A DNA stretch of 64,000 nt from Palleronia salina (GTDB taxonomy: Bacteria > Pseudomonadota > Alphaproteobacteria > Rhodobacterales > Rhodobacteraceae): positions 248,001-312,000 of the forward strand of contig NZ_FQZA01000003.1 in assembly GCF_900141995.1 (NCBI RefSeq). Direction: 5' to 3'. Below the pieces are notes generated by a model, which saw nothing but the letters and a program-made list of their open reading frames with translations, was not told the DNA's origin and searched no databases. Position numbers and translations under genes: made by a program. Positions 1 through 8,678 of this stretch are shown in pieces. Numbering within the stretch: the stretch's first letter is position 1; each line of letters begins with the position of its first letter.

Positions 1-317
1 ATGCGGCGTCCCGGCTTCACCACCTCGCCCACGGCAACCAGGCGGTCCCCCTGTGCGGGGCGGAGCAGGTTGATCTTCATCTCGGTGGTCAGGACGTCCT
101 GACCGTCTTCCATCATCGACAGCGCTGCGTAACCGGCTGCCGAGTCGCCGATCGCGAAGGTCAGGCCGGCGTGGCCGAAACCCTGCTGCTGTCGGGATCC
201 GGGCAGGATCGGCGCGGTGATCGTCACGCGGCCCGGCGCGACCTCGGCCAGGTCCGCGCCCAGGGTCGCCATCATCGACTGGCGGTCGAAATTGGCGCGG
301 ATGTCCTCGGGGCTCAC
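1..317 (-). CDS. PaaI family thioesterase, 3' part missing
   Basis: The reading frame runs off the left edge, so about 105 N-terminal codons are seen. The protein begins with the pattern of hotdog-fold PaaI/YdiI thioesterases: a helix ending in FDRQSMMATLGADL, then GFGHAGLTFAIGDSAAGYAA, in which the HAG(L)-x-x-x-x-x-D segment is the family's active-site region, followed by TTEMKINLLRPA, the usual core strand. Family members hydrolyse acyl-CoA thioesters in the cytoplasm; the substrate cannot be read from the sequence. The start is the GTG at 317-315, whose GTGA overlaps the stop of the upstream nuclease gene, implying translational coupling. The C-terminal strands are outside the window. Confidence 0.85.
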   Translation of the reverse strand, partial: MSPEDIRANFDRQSMMATLGADLAEVAPGRVTITAPILPGSRQQQGFGHAGLTFAIGDSAAGYAALSMMEDGQDVLTTEMKINLLRPAQGDRLVAVGEVVKPGRR

Positions 318-982
318 GCGGCCATCCGGGGCAGGGGCACCTGCGCCGGGTGCGGCCCGGTCAGCACGGCCCGCGCATCGGCGCCCATCAGGCCGCGCAG
401 ATGCGGGGTCCGCCAGCACAGCCCGCCGGTGAACGTGCCGTAGGCGGGCAGGATCATGTGCCGCCGGTCCACCAGGAAACAGGGCCGCGACACGGCCTTG
501 CCGCGCAGGCCCAGCCGCGCCTTCGGGTGGTAGTGTCCGGTGACCTCGCCCCGCGCGGGGGTGGCGATGTGGCGGAACATCAGCGGCCCGATCTGCACCA
601 TCTGCGCGGCAGTGCCGCCCAGGTCGCTGGGCGCGGGGTCATGATTGCCCGCGATCCACGTCCAGTCGCGCCCGGCCTGCATGCGGGCGATGGCCGCGCG
701 GTCGGAGGCATCCAGCCCGGCGGTCGCCGCGTCGTCGTCGAGCGAGTCGCCCAGGCAGATCACACGGGCGGGGTCCAGTTGCGCCACGTCCTCTTCCAGC
801 CGGGCGAGCGTGTCGCGCGTCTCGTAGGGGGGAAGCATCTGGCCGGCGCGGCGGGCGATCCGCTCGGACTTGCCAAGGTGCAGGTCCGACACGACCAGCA
901 GCCCCTCGTCGGGCCAGTGCAGCGCGCCCGAGCCATGGGCGTGCAGCCGCGCCCCGCAAAGATCGATCTGGATGAAGTTCAT
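314..982 (-). CDS. pdeM: Ligase-associated DNA damage response endonuclease PdeM
   Basis: A 222-residue calcineurin-like metallophosphoesterase. All metal-binding blocks are visible in order: SDLHLGKSE (about residue 32), CLGDSLDDD (GD-x-x-D, about 76), AGNHDP (GNHD, about 113) and GHYHPKA (GHxH, about 150). In the family this nuclease is encoded with an ATP-dependent DNA ligase, an exonuclease and a Lhr-like helicase and is assigned to DNA repair. Here the helicase gene lies 37 bases upstream and the thioesterase gene overlaps downstream, so the three form one minus-strand unit. The ATG at 982 sits inside a GTTC-N7-GTTC sequence (977-991), a candidate LexA site. Length and motifs are normal for the family. 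Confidence 0.9.
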   Translation of the reverse strand: MNFIQIDLCGARLHAHGSGALHWPDEGLLVVSDLHLGKSERIARRAGQMLPPYETRDTLARLEEDVAQLDPARVICLGDSLDDDAATAGLDASDRAAIARMQAGRDWTWIAGNHDPAPSDLGGTAAQMVQIGPLMFRHIATPARGEVTGHYHPKARLGLRGKAVSRPCFLVDRRHMILPAYGTFTGGLCWRTPHLRGLMGADARAVLTGPHPAQVPLPRMAA

Positions 983-991
983 TCTTCGTTC
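977..991 (-). promoter_or_regulatory. Candidate LexA (SOS) box over the pdeM start
   Basis: The plus strand reads GTTCATTCTTCGTTC, a perfect match to the GTTC-N7-GTTC direct repeat bound by LexA in Rhodobacter and other alphaproteobacteria. It spans the ATG of pdeM (982-980). Eight fixed bases on two strands give about one or two chance matches in 64 kb, so the match alone is weak; its position at a DNA-repair gene is what makes it credible. An operator over the start codon could act as a roadblock or control a leaderless or internal promoter. Confidence 0.5.
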
Positions 992-1019
992 TTAGCCAAA
1001 CCGGGGCGGGTGCGGCAAG

Positions 1020-3467
1020 TCAGTATGGCACCCGCCAGTGCCGTTTTTCCGCCCCCGGATCCATGTCGAGCCCGGCGGTGTCCATGAGCCGTGCGGCCTC
1101 TTCCGCCAGCAGCCGTTCGGTGGCGGCGCCTTCGACAGGGACACGTCCCGCTTCGAGGAACAGGGGGGCGGCCAGCGGCGTCACCCGGTCCAGCACCACG
1201 TGGTCGACCCGGCCGGCCGTGCGCATGAGCATGTCCTCGATCCGGCCGAAATCCACGAGACCCTTCAGCGCCTCTTCGCGCGTGATGTCCATCAGCAGGT
1301 GGTCGGGATCGTATTTCAGCAGCACGTCGTAGAGGATGTCGGCGCTAAACGTGGCCTGCTTGCCGGACTTGCGCTGGCCCCGGGTCGTGCGCTCGATCAG
1401 CCCCGAGATCGCCGCCGACTGCTTGAACGTGCGCTTCATCACGGCGTTGCCGGCCAGCCACGTCTCGAACGTCTCGTGCAGGTCGTCGCGGTCGAACAGC
1501 GGCTCGGGGTGCACCAGCGTATCCAGCCCCCAGATCAGCGTGGCGTAGTCGGTGGCGACGAACCCCATGGGATGCAGGCCCTGCTGCTCCATCCGGGCGG
1601 TCAGCAGCAGGCCCAGCGTCTGCATCGCGTTGCGCCCGGCGAAACCGTAGACGCAGGTGTGCTCACGCCCGTCATGGGGGAACGATTCGATCAGGATCCG
1701 GTCGGTCTGCGGCAGTTGGCTGCGCTCGCGTTGCAGATGCAGCCAGTCGCGGGTGTCCTTCGGCAGGTCGGGCCAGTCGTCCTGCCGGAACATGCGCAGG
1801 ATGCGCTCGCTCAGCTGGGTCGATGTGGCGAACTTGGTGCCCATGAAGGTGGCGATCTTGGGTTCGCGATCCGCGCGGCGGGTGACCTCGACCACCATTT
1901 CGCGCAGGCCCTCGTAGCGGACGATCTGCCCGCCCATGAGGAACGTGTCGCCGGGGGTCAGGGTGGCGGCAAAGCCCTCCTCGATCTCGCCAAGGGGCGT
2001 GCCGCCGCGCCGGTTCTTCAGCCGAACTTTCAGCAAATCGGTGTCCATGATGGTGCCGATATTCTGCCGGATGCGCTGGCCCGCGCGCGGGTCGCGCAGG
2101 TGCCACAGGCCATCCTCGTCCTGCTTCAGCCGCTTCCACTGGTCGTAGGCGCGCAGGGCATAGCCGCCGGTCGCCACGAAATCGAGACAGGCGTCGAACT
2201 GCGCGCGGCTCAGACCCGCGTAGGCCCCCGCGCTGGAGACCTCGGCATAAAGATCATCGGCCGCGAAGGGGCCGGCCGCGGCGCGGATCAGGATGTGCTG
2301 GCACAGCACGTCGCGCGGGCCGGGGCCACGCGGGTCGCCGTCGAGATCGCGTTCTTTCACCGCCTGCAGCGCGGCGACGCATTCCACCACCTCGAACCGG
2401 TTGGCGGGCACCAGCAGCGCCTTCGACGGTGCATTGTAGCGGTGGTTGGCCCGCCCGATCCGCTGCACCAGCCGCTTGACGTTCTTCGGTGCGCCGATCT
2501 GGATGACCAGGTCCACGTCGCCCCAGTCGATGCCGAGGTCGAGCGAGCCTGTGCAGACGATGGCGCGCAGTTCGCCCGCGACCATGGCCTGCTCGACGCG
2601 GTTGCGCTGCTCGCGCGAGAGGCTGCCGTGGTGGATGCCGATGGGCAGCGCGTCCTCGTTCTGCAGCCAGAGCTCGTGGAAGAAGATCTCGGCCTGGGCG
2701 CGGGTGTTGTGGAAGATGAGCGTGGTCTTGTGCTTGCGCACCTGCTCGAGCACCGCGGGAATGGCGTAGCGCCCGCCGCCGCCGGACCAGGGCGGGGCGG
2801 CATCCGTTTCCAGCATGGCGATGTCGGGGTCGGGGCCGGGGTCGGCATAGAGGATCTCGCACGGATCGGGGTGGCGCGCGAGGAAGCTGGCGATGGCGGC
2901 GGGGTCTTCCACGGTTGCGGAAAGCCCCACGCGGCGCAGCCCCGGGCACATGGCCTGCAGGCGGCTGAGCGCCAGCATCAGCTGGTCGCCCCGCTTCGAT
3001 TCGCTCAGCGCGTGGATCTCGTCCACCACGATGCGCTTCAGCCCCGCGAACATGCGCGGCGCGTCCTCGTAGCTGGTCAGCAGGGCCAGGCTTTCGGGCG
3101 TGGTCAGCAGGATATGCGGCGGGTCGGCGCGCTGGCGTTTCTTGCGCGTGGCCGATGTGTCGCCGGTGCGATCCTCGATCCGCACGGGCAGGCCCATCTC
3201 GGTTACCGGGGTCGTCAGGTTGCGCTTGATATCGGTGGCGAGCGCCTTGAGCGGCGAGACATACAGCGTGTGCAGCCCCTCATGCGCGCCCTCGGACAGC
3301 TCGACCAGCGTGGGAAGGAATCCCGCCAGCGTCTTGCCGCCGCCCGTCGGCGCGATCAGCAGCAGCGCGGGATCGGCGGCGCGGTCCAGCATGTCCTGCT
3401 GGTGCGGGTGGATCTGCCAGCCGCGCGAGGCGAACCAGTCGGTGAAACGGGGGGGCAGGGCGGTCAT
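1020..3467 (-). CDS. Ligase-associated DEXH-box helicase (Lhr-like)
   Basis: An 815-residue superfamily 2 helicase of the Lhr family that translocates on DNA using ATP. Visible motifs: Walker A APTGGGKTLAG near residue 38, DEIH box in VDEIHALSES, SAT motif in RVGLSATVED, and motifs V-VI in CTGSLDLGIDWGDVDLVI and QRIGRANH. The C-terminal half carries the winged-helix and beta-barrel region of the short, ligase-associated Lhr branch. It starts at the ATG at 3467 and is followed after 37 bases by pdeM. In many genomes a DNA ligase and an exonuclease sit just upstream; here that slot holds a divergent gene instead. About 800-850 residues is the usual size for this branch. Confidence 0.92.
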   Translation of the reverse strand: MTALPPRFTDWFASRGWQIHPHQQDMLDRAADPALLLIAPTGGGKTLAGFLPTLVELSEGAHEGLHTLYVSPLKALATDIKRNLTTPVTEMGLPVRIEDRTGDTSATRKKRQRADPPHILLTTPESLALLTSYEDAPRMFAGLKRIVVDEIHALSESKRGDQLMLALSRLQAMCPGLRRVGLSATVEDPAAIASFLARHPDPCEILYADPGPDPDIAMLETDAAPPWSGGGGRYAIPAVLEQVRKHKTTLIFHNTRAQAEIFFHELWLQNEDALPIGIHHGSLSREQRNRVEQAMVAGELRAIVCTGSLDLGIDWGDVDLVIQIGAPKNVKRLVQRIGRANHRYNAPSKALLVPANRFEVVECVAALQAVKERDLDGDPRGPGPRDVLCQHILIRAAAGPFAADDLYAEVSSAGAYAGLSRAQFDACLDFVATGGYALRAYDQWKRLKQDEDGLWHLRDPRAGQRIRQNIGTIMDTDLLKVRLKNRRGGTPLGEIEEGFAATLTPGDTFLMGGQIVRYEGLREMVVEVTRRADREPKIATFMGTKFATSTQLSERILRMFRQDDWPDLPKDTRDWLHLQRERSQLPQTDRILIESFPHDGREHTCVYGFAGRNAMQTLGLLLTARMEQQGLHPMGFVATDYATLIWGLDTLVHPEPLFDRDDLHETFETWLAGNAVMKRTFKQSAAISGLIERTTRGQRKSGKQATFSADILYDVLLKYDPDHLLMDITREEALKGLVDFGRIEDMLMRTAGRVDHVVLDRVTPLAAPLFLEAGRVPVEGAATERLLAEEAARLMDTAGLDMDPGAEKRHWRVPY

Positions 3468-3532
3468 GAACGGAACCTAGGGGCGAACCGGGTCATTCGC
3501 CATGCAGCACCCTGCGGCAAAAGGAGAACGCG

Positions 3533-4183
3533 GTGAAGATATTGGTCATTGGCGCCACCGGCGGCGTCGGATCGCGGCTTCTGCCCATGCTGACCGAGGC
3601 CGGGCATGAGGTCCACGGGCTGTGGCACAGCGACGGCGACGACAAGCGGTTGCAGCGGCAGGGTGTGACGCCGCATTTCGGCGACCTGACCGAAATGGGC
3701 CCGCGTGACTTCGCCGATCTCGTGACCGGCATGGACGCCGCCGTGTTCTTGGCCGGCGCCGGTGGCGCGGGCAAGGACCTTGCCACTGCAATCGACGGCG
3801 ACGCGGCGATCGCTCTGGCCCGGGCAATGGAGGCGCAGGGCGTTCGGCGGCTGGTCGTGGTGTCCGTCTTCCCCGAAGCGGGCCGCAACCGTGACCTGTC
3901 CGAGACGTTCGAGCATTACATGGCCGAGAAGAAACGCGCCGACGTGGCGATCACGGCCACGGACCTGGACTGGGTGCTGATCCGGCCCGGCACGCTGCAG
4001 AACGAGGACGGCGACGGTCAGGTGACGGCGGGACGCTGCATCACCTATGGCGACGTGGCGCGCGGCAACGTGGCCCGCGCGATCCACGCCGTGCTGGACC
4101 GCCCCTGGCTGACCAGGGAGATGATCGAGCTGACCGATGGCCCGGTCGCGGTCGGTCGGGCGATGGACGCGCTGGGCCGGTAA
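3533..4183 (+). CDS. NAD(P)-binding Rossmann-fold protein (atypical SDR)
   Basis: A 216-residue protein beginning MKILVIGATGGVGSRLL, a clear dinucleotide-binding GATGGVG motif of atypical short-chain dehydrogenases (NmrA/SDR_a5 group). The segment VFLAGAGGAGKD and the absence of a clear Tyr-x-x-x-Lys pair suggest a sensor-like or flavin-reductase-like member rather than a classic dehydrogenase. The start is GTG at 3533, chosen because AAAGGAG lies seven bases upstream. It stands alone, divergent from the helicase and converging on the AAA ATPase gene with only 18 bases between stops. The substrate is unknown. Confidence 0.8.
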   Translation: MKILVIGATGGVGSRLLPMLTEAGHEVHGLWHSDGDDKRLQRQGVTPHFGDLTEMGPRDFADLVTGMDAAVFLAGAGGAGKDLATAIDGDAAIALARAMEAQGVRRLVVVSVFPEAGRNRDLSETFEHYMAEKKRADVAITATDLDWVLIRPGTLQNEDGDGQVTAGRCITYGDVARGNVARAIHAVLDRPWLTREMIELTDGPVAVGRAMDALGR

Positions 4184-4201
4184 GAACGTCCCGCGCTGGG
4201 A

Positions 4202-5509
4202 TCAGTGCTGGATGTCGGATTCCTCGACGAACATGTTCGCCCAGGCCCGGTCGATCAGCTCGGGGCTCATCTGGTTCGGGATACCCTCGAAATTGCAGAT
4301 CGAGATCATCTGGTCGATGAGGAAGATCGGCTGGTAGTTGGCGTAGACGTTGTCGATCTCGGGATACTTGTTCTTCAGCAGGTGGATCAGCGTGGATTCG
4401 TCCAGCGGCATCTTCCGCTTCTTCGCGACCATGCTGAAGATCTTGAGGAAGTCCTTCTGGTTCGGTCCGTCGATCTTGATCTTGTAGAAGATCCGGCGCA
4501 GCGCGGCCTTGTCGAAGATCTTGTTGGGGTGGAAGTTGGTCGAGAAGATCACCAGCGTGTCGAACGGGACCTCGAACTTCTCGCCGGACTGAAGCGCGAG
4601 GATGTCCTTGTTTTCTTCCAGCGGGACGATCCAGCGGTTGATCAGCGGCTGCGGCGGATCCTCCTGCCGGCCAAGGTCGTCGACGATGAAGACCCCGCCG
4701 GTCGACTTCAGCTGCAGCGGTGCCTGGTAGGTGCGCGCGACCTCGTTGTAGTTCAGGTCCAGCATGTCCAGCCGCAGCTCGCCCCCGGTGATGACCGTGG
4801 GGCGGTCGCACATGACGTAGCGCGTGTCGAAACGGGTCTTTCGGCGCAGCGAGGTCGGGTCGTCCTCGTGGTCTTCCGCGGCGGTGTGCACGATCGGGTC
4901 GTAGACGGTGATGACCTGGCCCGCGTACTCGATGGCGCGGGGCACGTAGATCTTGTCGCCCAGCGCGTCGCGGATACCGTTCGAGATCGAGGATTTACCG
5001 TTGCCCGGCGGGCCGTACATCAGGATCGAGCGGCCCGAACCCACCGCGGGGCCCAGGTTGTCGATCAGGTCGTCGGGCAGCACCAGGTGCCCCATGGCGC
5101 CCAGCAGCTGCTGACGGGTGATCGCGATGTTGCGAATCGACTGGCGCTTTACCTGTTCGCGATAAACTTGGAGCGGCACGGGCATGGCCCCGAAATACTC
5201 GGACTGGCCCAGCGCCTCGAGCGCGCGGGACTTGCCCGCATCGCTCAGCTGGTAGGCCATCTCGCCCGAGCCTCCGGCGTGCAGGCTGCCCATGGCCTCG
5301 ATCAGCTTCTGCCGGCGCGCGATGTCGATCAGCTCCTGCGTCACGGCCACGGGCAGGCAGATGCGCTTGGCGATTTCCGACGTCTCGGCCGCGTTGGTGC
5401 GGAAGATGGTCTTCAGCAGGATGTCCCGCATCATCACCGGCGACAGCAGCATGTCGTCCAGCGTCTTGGGGACGGGGGGCGCCATCACGCCGGGCGTGGT
5501 CATGTTCAT
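4202..5509 (-). CDS. AAA family ATPase with N-terminal helical/winged domain
   Basis: A 435-residue cytoplasmic P-loop ATPase. Residues 1-140 form a helical, winged-helix-like region. It is followed by Walker A GPPGNGKSS (about 166-174), Walker B GGVFIVDDLG and a sensor-1 segment TLVIFSTNF. The arrangement resembles ATPases annotated only as AAA_5 or MoxR-like, not a protease or helicase. The start was set at ATG 5509 (MNMTTPGV), because the longer frame adds 47 residues of unlike composition and AAGAGG lies about 12 bases upstream of 5509. It is divergently transcribed from the membrane protein gene at 5638. I recognise no established name or client for this protein. Confidence 0.75.
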   Translation of the reverse strand: MNMTTPGVMAPPVPKTLDDMLLSPVMMRDILLKTIFRTNAAETSEIAKRICLPVAVTQELIDIARRQKLIEAMGSLHAGGSGEMAYQLSDAGKSRALEALGQSEYFGAMPVPLQVYREQVKRQSIRNIAITRQQLLGAMGHLVLPDDLIDNLGPAVGSGRSILMYGPPGNGKSSISNGIRDALGDKIYVPRAIEYAGQVITVYDPIVHTAAEDHEDDPTSLRRKTRFDTRYVMCDRPTVITGGELRLDMLDLNYNEVARTYQAPLQLKSTGGVFIVDDLGRQEDPPQPLINRWIVPLEENKDILALQSGEKFEVPFDTLVIFSTNFHPNKIFDKAALRRIFYKIKIDGPNQKDFLKIFSMVAKKRKMPLDESTLIHLLKNKYPEIDNVYANYQPIFLIDQMISICNFEGIPNQMSPELIDRAWANMFVEESDIQH

Positions 5510-5637
5510 TTGCTCGCGTGCCTCTTTTCTCGGGGCCGCCCCATCGTTTCCATATTTCGGACAATAGGGGGCGCTATGACTTGATCCGACACGGAGCATC
5601 GCCGCCCATTGTGGCGAAGATAGGGAGAGGGATGGGA

Positions 5638-7290
5638 ATGACTGGCGCACACACCGTAAAGCTGGCGCTGTGGTGCGCGGGCCTGATCGCGGTGATGGCG
5701 GGGCTGTCGCTGCTGAAGGGCGGCCTGTTCGCAGACCGCTACGAAGGCGACATGCTGCACCTGACCGAGATCATCCTGCGGGTGGCCGACGGGCAGTGGC
5801 CGCATCTCGATTTCATGACGCCCATCGGGATGTTGGCGTTCTGGCCCATCGCGGTGTTCGTGAAGGCGGGGGTGGGCTTCGGCACGGCGGTGCACCTGGG
5901 GCAGCTTTCGCTTGCCCTGGCGCTGGCGCCGCTTGCGGTCTGGGTCGCGCTCAGCCGGTTTCGCGGCCCGCTCGCCTATCTCTACATCCTTCTGGTGATG
6001 ACCTTCGCCCTCGCGCTGGTGCATGGCGAGTCGATCCCGAACATCTCGATCTCGATGCACTACAATCGCTGGGCCTGGGCGCTGGCTTTCATCATGCTGC
6101 CCGTGGGCATGCTGCCGCCGCTGCGCCGGTCGGTGGCGTGGGACGCCGCCGCGCTGGGCCTGCCCATGGCGGCGCTGGCGCTGATCAAGGTGACCTACGT
6201 GGTCGCGCTCGCGCCCGGTCTGATCGTGCTGCTGATCGCGCGCGGGCAGTGGGCCGCGCTGGGCTGGGGCGTGGCGGTGACCCTGGCCGCGCTGGCGGTC
6301 TTCACCGGCATCGCGGGGGCCGGCATCTGGCCCGCCTACGCGCAGGATGTCCTGACCACCGCCAGCAGTGACATCCGCACCAACCCGGGCCTTGCGCTGG
6401 ACCAGGTTGTGACCGGGCCGCTGTTCATCGGCGGGCACCTCGCCGCGCTGGCCGCGGTGGTGTTCCTGCGGCAATCGGGCTTCGCGGCGCTGGGGCTGGG
6501 GCTTTTGTGCCTGGTCCCGGGCTTCGTCTATGTGACTTACCAGAACTTCGGAAACGATCCGCAATGGATGCTGGTCACCGCGCTGGTGGTGCTGATGACC
6601 CTACCCGCCGCCGGAACGCGCAACCCGTGGGGCTGGGACCTTCGCCTGTCGCTGGGCATGGTGGGGGCCGCGCTGCTGGTCGCGTCGCTGCCCTCGTTCT
6701 TCAATCTGGCCTACAGCCCGCTGCGCCATTTCTCGGAAACGACCGAGGACTTCACCACCGTCTTCCCGCGCTCGGACCAGCACGACGATTTCTTCACCGA
6801 CACCCGCCGCGTGTTCCAGGTGAACCTGCAGATCGCGGGCGAGGACGTGTCCGAGGATCTTCAGAAATTCGCGTCGCTTGCCGAGCGTCCGGACCTGACC
6901 ATCGTCGGGGGCGAAGAGATCGCGGAATGCTCGCTGCACAACGGCTTGGTGGCGTGGTTCGACACCGCCGCGCGGCAACTGGAACAGGCCGGGATCGGGC
7001 CGGACGCGCGGGTATTGGTGGCCGATCTGCTCAGCGCGCTTTGGATGTATTCCGACGACCTGCTACCGCTGAAGGGCGGAGCGCCGTGGCGCTATGGCGG
7101 GGCGCCGGGGATCGAGGACGCGCAGATGGTGCTGGTCCCGCTCTGCGCCGTGAACTCGCAGACCCGTGCGGATATCGTGAAGGCGATCGACGAGATGGGA
7201 TACGCGCTGCGCGAACGTCTCCGGACCGACCTGTTCATCCTCTACGACAAGCAGGCCGAGGCCGATCAGATCGCGGCCAATACCAAGTAG
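5638..7290 (+). CDS. Multi-spanning GT-C-like membrane protein (candidate lipid-linked sugar transferase)
   Basis: A 550-residue protein with about ten hydrophobic segments in residues 7-400 and a soluble C-terminal domain. The first outer loop has YEGDMLHLTE and then WPHLDFMTPIGM; acidic residues in this loop followed by an aromatic-rich D-F-x-x-P stretch are typical of GT-C glycosyltransferases (GT39/GT87/ArnT-like), which use polyprenyl-phosphate sugars at the periplasmic face. The ATG at 5638 was chosen because GGGAGAGG lies eight bases before it; an ATG six bases earlier is too close. Its 3' end overlaps the prepilin peptidase gene by 25 bases in convergent orientation. The function is inferred, not recognised; it could be an uncharacterised membrane protein of another kind. 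Confidence 0.6.
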   Translation: MTGAHTVKLALWCAGLIAVMAGLSLLKGGLFADRYEGDMLHLTEIILRVADGQWPHLDFMTPIGMLAFWPIAVFVKAGVGFGTAVHLGQLSLALALAPLAVWVALSRFRGPLAYLYILLVMTFALALVHGESIPNISISMHYNRWAWALAFIMLPVGMLPPLRRSVAWDAAALGLPMAALALIKVTYVVALAPGLIVLLIARGQWAALGWGVAVTLAALAVFTGIAGAGIWPAYAQDVLTTASSDIRTNPGLALDQVVTGPLFIGGHLAALAAVVFLRQSGFAALGLGLLCLVPGFVYVTYQNFGNDPQWMLVTALVVLMTLPAAGTRNPWGWDLRLSLGMVGAALLVASLPSFFNLAYSPLRHFSETTEDFTTVFPRSDQHDDFFTDTRRVFQVNLQIAGEDVSEDLQKFASLAERPDLTIVGGEEIAECSLHNGLVAWFDTAARQLEQAGIGPDARVLVADLLSALWMYSDDLLPLKGGAPWRYGGAPGIEDAQMVLVPLCAVNSQTRADIVKAIDEMGYALRERLRTDLFILYDKQAEADQIAANTK

Positions 7291-7781
7291 AACAACAGCG
7301 CGGGCGCGAGGGCGAGCCCCATGGGAAACTTCGCCGATGTCCAACTGACCCATTCGGGTGTGCGGGACCGGATCGCGGGGGTCGCGCGGGCCAGGCGGTG
7401 GGTGGCGAAGGCCGCCAGGGTGATCGCCGCGAACAGGTAGAGCAGCGTCAGCGCGTCGGGCAGCAGCACGAAGGGCGCGGCGGCGGCGGCGAACTTCGCG
7501 TCGCCCGCCCCCAGCGCGCCGCCCATGTTCAGAACGAACCCGGCGACCAGCACGACGGCCAGGTGCAGGAACTGCCAGGCGTAAAGCTCGAGCGGCAGGA
7601 CCAGCGGGCCGATCAGCAGGTAGACGAGGAACAGCGCCATCACCGCCTTGTTCGGAATCTTCATCCGCGCCATGTCGGACCACGCCACCCAGATGCAGAT
7701 GGGCGTGACGAAGGGGAGGAAGGCCAGCGCCGCCCGGTCGGGCAGCATCAGCGCCTCGGCGATGTCGGCCAGCCCGTTCAC
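7266..7781 (-). CDS. cpaA: Prepilin peptidase of the Tad pilus (CpaA/TadV)
   Basis: A 171-residue inner-membrane A24 aspartic peptidase that would cleave the leader of Flp prepilins. The two catalytic aspartates are in WSDMARMKIPN (about residue 35) and in the signature GAGDAKFAAA (about residue 91). Four to five membrane segments are visible. It lacks the N-terminal methyltransferase domain of PilD, as expected for CpaA/TadV. The start codon is GTG at 7781, just 3 bases from the stop of the upstream TPR gene. It is the last gene of the minus-strand pilus operon. Confidence 0.9.
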   Translation of the reverse strand: MNGLADIAEALMLPDRAALAFLPFVTPICIWVAWSDMARMKIPNKAVMALFLVYLLIGPLVLPLELYAWQFLHLAVVLVAGFVLNMGGALGAGDAKFAAAAAPFVLLPDALTLLYLFAAITLAAFATHRLARATPAIRSRTPEWVSWTSAKFPMGLALAPALLFYLVLAAI

Positions 7782-7784
7782 GGA

Positions 7785-8639
7785 CTAGTTGGCGACGTTC
7801 GAGTCCAGCGCGGCCAGCGCGCGGGCGGCCACGTCGAAATGCTGCGGATGGGTGTCCACCGCCTCGCGCAGAAGCCCCGCCCCGATCGAGACGTCGCCCT
7901 GCTTGACCGCGGCCAGCCCCAGGGTGTGCAGAAGCTGGGCCTTCTCGGTCTGGGTCATCTGGACCACCGGCAGCTCGTACTTGCGCTGGGCACCGCGGGC
8001 CAGCGTAAGGTTGTTCTTCGCGGTGAAGAGGCTGCCGTCATGGCTCAGCGCCTCGGAGAACAGCTTCTCGGCCTCGCCGTAAGATCCGCGGGTCAGCTTG
8101 GAGTAGCCCCAGTTGTTCAGCACGCCCGCCGGCTTCGACGTCAGGTTCACGGCCGTCTGGTAGAAGCTGTCGGCCTTGTCCCACTGCTTGTGTCCGTCGG
8201 CGATCATCGCCTCCAGCCGGTAGCGGCGGAAGGTCTCGACGGTGGGGGGCAGCTGGTTCAGCTGCGCCTCGGCCGCGTCCCAGTCGCCCGCGCGGATCAG
8301 TGCGTCGGCCAGCGACAGCCGGTCCTCGTGGGTGGCGCCCTTCATCTCGGCCACGCGGGCCCAGACGGCGGCGGCCTGGTCGGGCTTCTTGGCCCGGATC
8401 AGGGACGAGGCCAGGCCCCGCTGAAGATCGATGCGGTCGGGATTCGCGCCCGCGGATTTTCGGAAATAGGCGACCGCCTCGTTCGGGTCGGCCACGGTCA
8501 GCATGATGTCGCTGAGGTTGCTTTCGTCGATGACGTTGACTTCTTTCAGCGCGCGCTCGACTTCGGCCTTGTCCGATCGCGCGCCACAGCCCGCCAGCGC
8601 CCCGCAGATGCAGAGCGACAGAATAATGGGATGGCGCAT
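7785..8639 (-). CDS. TPR lipoprotein of the Tad locus (TadD-like, second copy)
   Basis: A 284-residue lipoprotein. The signal peptide ends in the lipobox LAGC (cysteine at 18), so the protein is predicted to be lipid-anchored. Residues 60-280 contain tandem tetratricopeptide-like helices, for example AVAYFRKSAGANPDRIDLQR and KQWDKADSFYQTAVNLTSKP. TadD-type TPR lipoproteins help assemble or stabilise the outer-membrane part of Tad systems. It sits between the shorter TPR lipoprotein and the prepilin peptidase in the same operon, so I take it as a second TadD-like factor. Confidence 0.8.
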   Translation of the reverse strand: MRHPIILSLCICGALAGCGARSDKAEVERALKEVNVIDESNLSDIMLTVADPNEAVAYFRKSAGANPDRIDLQRGLASSLIRAKKPDQAAAVWARVAEMKGATHEDRLSLADALIRAGDWDAAEAQLNQLPPTVETFRRYRLEAMIADGHKQWDKADSFYQTAVNLTSKPAGVLNNWGYSKLTRGSYGEAEKLFSEALSHDGSLFTAKNNLTLARGAQRKYELPVVQMTQTEKAQLLHTLGLAAVKQGDVSIGAGLLREAVDTHPQHFDVAARALAALDSNVAN

Positions 8640-8678
8640 GGTGCCTGCGTCCTTGTTTTACCTGCTCTTGCCGTTCCG

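Noticed and set aside
3473-3488. GAAC-CTAGGGGC-GAAC just upstream of the helicase gene as a LexA box
   Set aside because: The spacer is eight bases, not seven, so it does not match the alphaproteobacterial consensus; it would need binding data.
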